Source: Treponema brennaborense
Lineage (GTDB): Bacteria; Spirochaetota; Spirochaetia; Treponematales; Treponemataceae
NCBI GenBank assembly: GCA_023666275.1
Contig: JAMPCJ010000009.1
Coordinates: 62,001 to 126,000 of the forward strand
DNA length: 64,000 nt
Reading direction: 5' to 3'
Below, piece after piece: positions 59,746 through 64,000 of this stretch; the first letter of the stretch is position 1, and each line of letters begins with the position of its first letter. The position numbers and the translations under genes are program-made. The notes below the pieces were generated by a model. It was not told the DNA's origin and ran no database searches. It worked only from the letters and a program-made list of their open reading frames with translations.

Positions 59746-61122
59746 TCAGCGCGATACGGGAATGACGCCGGCTCCTGCGTATGCGTGCACGGATTTTTCC
59801 GCATCCTCCGCGCTTTGAAAATCGGCGCTTTCGTAATAATCCTGCGGATTCCAGGGCTTTGCGTCCGCGAGCGGCGATTTCGCGCCCGCGCGGGAATTGT
59901 CGATATTTCCCGCGGAATATGCGGCGGCGCCGCTGTCCCTGAAGCTGCAGCCGATTCCGCTTCCGAAAACGTTGTTTTCCGCGACTATCCGCGCGTTTTT
60001 CCGCACGCCGACCGCATAAGTATTTTTCCGCGGCGCACCGTCGGGGACTTCGTACACGTTGTTGTAAATATGGATTGTCGCAAAACGCACCATCGGCAGC
60101 CGCTGTGTGCAGCCGGAAAACAAATTATGATGCAGCGTGATTGTCTGATGATTTTCATCCGCAGTCATTTTGTCGCTCGAACCGATGAGCATTGTTTTAT
60201 CGTGATTTTCGAAGCGGCACCAGGAAACGGTAACAAAATCGTTGGTGTTGGTAATATCGCACAAGCCGTCGTAAATCTGCCATTTGGTTTTTATTCTGTC
60301 TTTTGTTTTGACGCTGCCGAGCGCGGCATCCGTCAGCGCGATTGTGTCGGAAAATGTGCAGTGATCTATCCAAACGTATTTCGAGCTTTGTACGCTTACC
60401 GCGTCGTATTCCGCGTTCAGCCCGTCGTTTGCCTGCATTTCCGGAAAAGGATCGAATGCGTCCTGTATATGCAGATTGCGCAGCACTATGTTGCCGACAT
60501 TTCTGATCAAAACACTGCCGCCGCGGAAACCCGATTGTTCCGTAAGTCCGATAATCGTCGTATTTGATGAAACGGGAATTGTTATGCATTTTTTCCATTC
60601 GGCGCGCAGACGCAGCAATGCATCTTTTGCCGCCCCGCTGTGATCCTGCGTCGACACGACGTTTGCGGCGTACACGCTTTTCCATTCGCTCCAGGATGCG
60701 GCGCGCAAATCTTTCGCGGCGGATTTCGTCGTTTTTGCGATAAAATCGTCAAGCGCGCCCGTCGATTCTTCCGCGGACGGCGGCAGCATCGTGCCTGAGC
60801 CGATGTCTGTCATGTCTATCATGCCGTCAACGTAAATTATTTTTGCGCCGGACGCTTTCAGTGCGGAAAGCAGCGCCTCGCGGGTGCCTGCCGTGAATAT
60901 ATTCCGCGGCTTTGCACCGCTTCCGCCGAACGAAGACGGAAATTCCGCTGCCGCGCCGGAAAGATCTTTTGTTCCTTTATAGGCTGCCCAGCCGTTCGGC
61001 ATGTCGGCGGCACTGATGCGCTTCGGTTCGTCCGCCGCTGCGGCGCAGAGAACTAGCGCGCACAGACAGACGGCGCATGCAAAACGTTTTTTGTTTTGAA
61101 TCGGAAAAACAGTTTGTTTCAT
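59746..61122 (-). CDS. Exported pectate lyase (PL1)
   Basis: Polysaccharide lyase of 458 residues that cleaves polygalacturonate by beta-elimination. The signal peptide (KKRFACAVCLCALVLCAAAA) ends before DEPKRI. PL1 motifs are WIDHCTF at 251-257, YDGLCDI, and RLPMVRF at 341-347 with the catalytic Arg and the second Arg. Start at the ATG at 61122 after AAAAGGA; the longer frame has no signal. The promoter region is shared with the second lyase as an 83-base repeat. Substrate fragments would feed the two cytoplasmic enzymes downstream. Confidence 0.93.
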   Translation of the reverse strand: MKQTVFPIQNKKRFACAVCLCALVLCAAAADEPKRISAADMPNGWAAYKGTKDLSGAAAEFPSSFGGSGAKPRNIFTAGTREALLSALKASGAKIIYVDGMIDMTDIGSGTMLPPSAEESTGALDDFIAKTTKSAAKDLRAASWSEWKSVYAANVVSTQDHSGAAKDALLRLRAEWKKCITIPVSSNTTIIGLTEQSGFRGGSVLIRNVGNIVLRNLHIQDAFDPFPEMQANDGLNAEYDAVSVQSSKYVWIDHCTFSDTIALTDAALGSVKTKDRIKTKWQIYDGLCDITNTNDFVTVSWCRFENHDKTMLIGSSDKMTADENHQTITLHHNLFSGCTQRLPMVRFATIHIYNNVYEVPDGAPRKNTYAVGVRKNARIVAENNVFGSGIGCSFRDSGAAAYSAGNIDNSRAGAKSPLADAKPWNPQDYYESADFQSAEDAEKSVHAYAGAGVIPVSR

Positions 61123-61166
61123 GACTGATATCCTTTTTCGGTTTCGGGAAAAAATCTGCATATACA

Positions 61167-61249
61167 CCGAATATCAAGCGATAAATCCGGCAGTGCCTTT
61201 CTGCGCATAATTATAATTTATGAAAGACAATCTTGCAACGTCGATGTGC
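61167..61249 (-). repeat. Promoter module, copy 1 (83-bp direct repeat)
   Basis: 83 bases nearly identical to 62943-63025. On the minus strand it holds TTGCAA (61238-61233), a 17-base spacer and TATAAT (61215-61210), followed by a conserved 5' leader. It drives the pectate lyase starting at 61122. Confidence 0.85.
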
Positions 61250-61355
61250 GCTTCAAAAGATTTTTCCGCTGCGGCAGAAATGAGGGCAGTGTGCCGCGCA
61301 CTTTTTGCGGGAAGCGGCGCGCGCTTCAAAAGATTCTTGCGCCGCGCCGCCGTGC

Positions 61356-61423
61356 CATTGCGAGTTGCGAAAACAGCGAAGCAATACGCTTGCGAATGGA
61401 TTGCTTCGCTTCACTCGCAATGA
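61356..61423. repeat. Imperfect palindromic repeat between pectate lyase genes
   Basis: CATTGCGAG near the left end and CTCGCAATG near the right end, with GCGAAGCAAT and ATTGCTTCGC inside, form a long imperfect hairpin. Sequences of this type are dispersed intergenic repeats in many bacterial genomes. The remaining bases of 61250-61504 show nothing else. Confidence 0.65.
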
Positions 61424-61504
61424 CACTGCCGCACCGCGCTTGAGTGTGCAGCGCGCGGGCAGTGCAAGATTGCTTCGCCGAACGCGCCGCGTGCCTGCGT
61501 GCGA

Positions 61505-62890
61505 TTATTGTTCGACCTTCCATTTGCCTGCGCCGGCATTTGTGGAAACAGATGACGGCAGGGCGGAGGCGGCATCAAGCGTATAGTCATACGATACCGT
61601 AAAAGGCTTGTCGGAAGTTGTTGTCAAAGTGCAGCTGCCGGATTCGATGAATTTATTGCCGCTTTGATAGCATTTTCCCGCGGCGTCTGTGGACGGCGTA
61701 ATCGCTTTTTTTATGCCGCTGCCGAAATAATTGTTTTCCGCAATAATCGTATACTTATCGTAGCGCGCTGCGATGCATGCCTGCTGGCTGTAGTATGCCG
61801 ATGCATTGCGCTCGTAGTAATTATTGTAGATATGCATGGCGGGATAGCACGTCATCGGCAGCCGCTGTCCGCAGTTCAAAAAGTAATTGTGATGAATGGA
61901 TATATTCCCGCCGCCGGTATCGCTGCTGCCGGAACCGATAAGCATGGTTTTATCGTGGTTTTCGAATACGCAGTACGATACGACTACGTTTTTCGAACTT
62001 TTTGTTATATCGCACAGCCCGTCATACGTCTGCCATTTTTCCTCTGTTTCGCCGGAAATCGTTACCTCCGAATAATGCATCGTGTCTGCAAACGTGCAGT
62101 GGTCAATCCAGACATTGCTTGATTCCGTAACGGAAATATTATCCCACTGCGCGTTGAAGCCGTCGTTTTCTTCATGATGCGGAAACGGATCGTAGCCGTC
62201 CGTGATTTTCAAATTGCGGATAACGACGTTCTGGACTTTTGAAATTTGCAGCGAACCGCCTTTGAGCGCCGCATTGCCGTCAGCTCCGATAATTATCGTG
62301 TTTGAAGCAACCGCGACTTTTATTATGTTCCCGTAGGCTTGGTTCAGTGCCCATAGCGTTCCGCCTAAGCTCGATGTCGGGCTGGAAGAACTTTTGTCGT
62401 CTGTCGATGCGGAACAGCCTTTTGCGTAGGCGCTTTTGAAATCCTCGTACGTGCTGTAAGTCGAAGCGTTTTTTTTGACAAACGCATCCAAAGCGGAAGA
62501 AGTTCCGCCGGCTGAAGACGGCAGCATTCCTTCCGAAAGATCGATTGCTCCGTTTACGTATATGACATAGCCGCCTGTTTTTGCGTATTTCACAAAATCC
62601 GTTTTATTGGAAACGGCAACGGTTTTCGTCATTTTTGACGTATCGATTTGCGAAAATCCTTCGGGTGTGTCGGTTTTTTTGATAGTGCCACTGACGGTCG
62701 GTGTAGGCTGATTGTCTGTTTCGTCAGGGCTGTCGGTGGGCTTATTGTCGCTGGGCGTTTCAACGGGAGTGTTTATACCCCCCCCCTCGGCGTCCTGTTC
62801 GCAGGCGGAAAACCCGAAAAAAACAAACGCGGCGCAAACCGCGCAGACGGCATACGAAAAAATGCTCGGCGCACTTTTGACGGCAGTCAT
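61505..62890 (-). CDS. Pectate lyase lipoprotein (PL1) with G9 tract
   Basis: Lipid-anchored lyase of 461 residues. The signal peptide ends at FFGFSAC with Cys30 as the lipidated residue. A linker rich in Pro, Thr and Asp follows to about 80. PL1 motifs are WIDHCTF (261-267), YDGLCDI and QRLPMTC (342-348). The family Arg-x-Pro-x2-Arg motif has Cys in place of the last Arg. Just after the lipidated Cys the gene has nine G in a row, now in frame (EGGGIN). Start after GGAGGTG. Surface anchoring fits capture of pectin at the cell. Confidence 0.92.
   Translation of the reverse strand: MTAVKSAPSIFSYAVCAVCAAFVFFGFSACEQDAEGGGINTPVETPSDNKPTDSPDETDNQPTPTVSGTIKKTDTPEGFSQIDTSKMTKTVAVSNKTDFVKYAKTGGYVIYVNGAIDLSEGMLPSSAGGTSSALDAFVKKNASTYSTYEDFKSAYAKGCSASTDDKSSSSPTSSLGGTLWALNQAYGNIIKVAVASNTIIIGADGNAALKGGSLQISKVQNVVIRNLKITDGYDPFPHHEENDGFNAQWDNISVTESSNVWIDHCTFADTMHYSEVTISGETEEKWQTYDGLCDITKSSKNVVVSYCVFENHDKTMLIGSGSSDTGGGNISIHHNYFLNCGQRLPMTCYPAMHIYNNYYERNASAYYSQQACIAARYDKYTIIAENNYFGSGIKKAITPSTDAAGKCYQSGNKFIESGSCTLTTTSDKPFTVSYDYTLDAASALPSSVSTNAGAGKWKVEQ
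62778..62786 (-). repeat. Poly-G tract (G9 on coding strand) in pectate lyase lipoprotein gene
   Basis: Nine C on the + strand read as nine G in the minus-strand gene, six codons after the lipidated Cys. A change of one base would shift the frame and remove the enzyme domain. Confidence 0.9.
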
Positions 62891-62942
62891 ATAACACCTC
62901 CGATCGGTATCTGCGCGTGCGTCCGCACGGCGCTTGGCATAA

Positions 62943-63025
62943 CCGAATATCAAGCGATAAATCCGGCGCTGCTTTTCTGTGCATAATTATAACTTATGAA
63001 AGACAATCTTGCAACGTCGATGTGC
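62943..63025 (-). repeat. Promoter module, copy 2 (83-bp direct repeat)
   Basis: Second copy of the module at 61167-61249. On the minus strand TTGCAA (63014-63009) and TATAAT (62991-62986) are 17 bases apart. It drives the lipoprotein lyase. The rest of 62891-63223 shows no gene. Confidence 0.85.
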
Positions 63026-63223
63026 CTGTTTGTTGCCGACAAATGCTTTGCCGTCTAGGAGGGGCGGGGAGAGTGCGTTTTCCGCTGCGGAACAGGCAGT
63101 TTTTGTTTTTTTAATCAGAAAAACCATTTTTGCTTTTTGTTCTCTTCAGTAAAAAAATCCCGCGTTATAACTGAAATCAGGAACGTTTCTCATCATATCA
63201 AAAAAAGGAGCACAAAAGTAATT

Positions 63224-63793
63224 ATGAAAAATTCAAATTGGCTTTTCGCGATACTGGCGGCAGGAATATTTGTATGTACAGTCGGTTGTGATTCGGAAAG
63301 TGCGAGCGATCCGTTGAAATTTTCTGTTGTGTATAACAGTAGTTACGGGAAGCCGCCGCAAAGCATTTCTGTTGAAAAAAACAGCATTTTATCCGCAGAA
63401 CAGCTGCCGGAACTTTCTCAAGACGGCTTTACGTTTTGCGGCTGGTATTCCGGTCTGCAAAGAGCTGTGAGCGGCGTTTTTTCTGTTTCGGAAAATACCG
63501 TTTTGACTGCTTTATGGAAAAAAAACAATGTGGATATTCATGCAACTATACCGGTATACACAGATATGGAAGATTTCACTTTTTCGGAAGAAACGGGAAC
63601 TTTCAGTGCGCCGACGGGTTATGCGGCATATTTCTGGTATATGGACGGAGAATTGCTGCCGGAAATTACCGGTACCGAATGGGCTCTGGATTTTGATGCC
63701 GTTGCTTTCGGTTCTCACAGCATTATGCTGCTGGCAACGGATAAAAACGGGCACAGTTTTTCGTCGCAGCTTGAAATTATTGTATGCGATTAA
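63224..63793 (+). CDS. Lipoprotein with InlB-type repeat
   Basis: Predicted lipoprotein of 189 residues; lipobox CTVGCDS. Residues 35-95 form one Listeria-Bacteroides (InlB B-type) repeat with GFTFCGWYSG and NTVLTALWKK. The C-terminal half looks like a small beta-sandwich (YAAYFWYMDGELLPEIT). AAAGGAG precedes the ATG. Such proteins are exposed on the surface. It is 12 bases from the next lipoprotein gene, so both are probably one operon. Function unknown. Confidence 0.75.
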   Translation: MKNSNWLFAILAAGIFVCTVGCDSESASDPLKFSVVYNSSYGKPPQSISVEKNSILSAEQLPELSQDGFTFCGWYSGLQRAVSGVFSVSENTVLTALWKKNNVDIHATIPVYTDMEDFTFSEETGTFSAPTGYAAYFWYMDGELLPEITGTEWALDFDAVAFGSHSIMLLATDKNGHSFSSQLEIIVCD

Positions 63794-63805
63794 AGGAGTC
63801 TTTAT

Positions 63806-64000
63806 ATGAAAAAAATATATATTTGCGTATTTTTGTGTGTTGGAATCGCTGTGATGCAATCTTGCGGCAATATCGTTGACGAAAACGCGGAAGGTAATCC
63901 TCACACGGACGGTGCGGCGCTGCTGCGCGTTGCACTTGGCGGCAATGCACGTACAATTCTGCCGGAGAATTTGGAAGTGCAGTCGCTTTCGTTTGAATTA
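63806..64000 (+). CDS. Lipoprotein (3' end outside window)
   Basis: The first 65 codons encode a signal peptide (KKIYICVFLCVGIAVM) with lipobox MQSCGN and a mature N-terminus rich in Ala, Gly and Asn. AAAGGAG precedes the ATG. The reading frame is still open at the end of the window. It follows the InlB-repeat lipoprotein by 12 bases and appears to be a surface lipoprotein of unknown type. Confidence 0.75.
   Translation, partial: MKKIYICVFLCVGIAVMQSCGNIVDENAEGNPHTDGAALLRVALGGNARTILPENLEVQSLSFEL

Overview
The window is chromosomal DNA of a treponeme. The clearest sign is a block matching the Treponema pallidum order TP0746-TP0751 as I recall it: a pyruvate-phosphate-dikinase-like protein, a conserved hypothetical protein, the cytoplasmic filament protein CfpA, a von Willebrand A protein and a pallilysin-related adhesin. 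Many lipoproteins and exported pectin-degrading enzymes point to a host-associated or gut/oral pectinolytic treponeme. The species cannot be fixed from the sequence.

Layout. (1) 1-9.1 kb is a surface polysaccharide locus on the + strand: an EpsG-like membrane protein, GT4 and GT2 glycosyltransferases, UDP-galactopyranose mutase, an acyltransferase broken at a run of nine G, another GT2, and rmd and gmd for GDP-deoxyhexose synthesis. A wrecked mannose-1-phosphate guanylyltransferase and the 3' half of an epimerase follow. The first 2.4 kb is much more AT-rich than the rest. (2) 9.1-12.7 kb is a decayed accessory region: an interleaved inverted-repeat cluster, an HU-like protein, an XRE regulator with a membrane partner, two DinJ/YafQ modules (the second antitoxin has an in-frame stop), and remnants of an aminotransferase and a CapD/FlaA1-type enzyme. 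(3) 12.77-17.23 kb is the most unusual part. It is a five-gene operon-like set: a 36-residue ACGX-repeat peptide, a radical SAM/SPASM enzyme, a nitroreductase, a DUF1848 protein fused in frame to a zinc-type macrodomain, and a class M sirtuin. The first gene has a near-consensus promoter overlapped by a dyad repeat. (4) 17.2-32.1 kb holds chromosomal genes: GNAT, a MATE transporter with a cytidylate-kinase-like tail behind a probable attenuator, RNase Y, ABC-F, galE, an M20 peptidase, an LpoB/COG3014/LPP20 lipoprotein trio and exoA. (5) 32.3-53.1 kb is the Treponema core block, followed by TPR proteins, a serine recombinase, tRNA-Ala(GGC), lspA, a Nif3 protein, a LysM protein and a CaCA antiporter. 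(6) 53.2-56.5 kb carries rex with two Rex operators, then serC and serA. (7) 56.5-64 kb has mntP and a pectin cluster: a polygalacturonase and a pectinesterase without signal peptides, and two exported PL1 pectate lyases that share a duplicated 83-bp promoter module. Two lipoprotein genes follow, the last one cut by the window edge.

Themes. Two coding regions contain a run of nine G, one out of frame (acyltransferase) and one in frame (pectate lyase lipoprotein). This suggests slipped-strand phase variation of the cell surface. The polysaccharide locus is being remodelled and partly lost. The peptide/radical SAM/macrodomain/SirTM set joins a RiPP-type peptide modification system to a protein ADP-ribosylation system and is the best candidate for an undescribed system.
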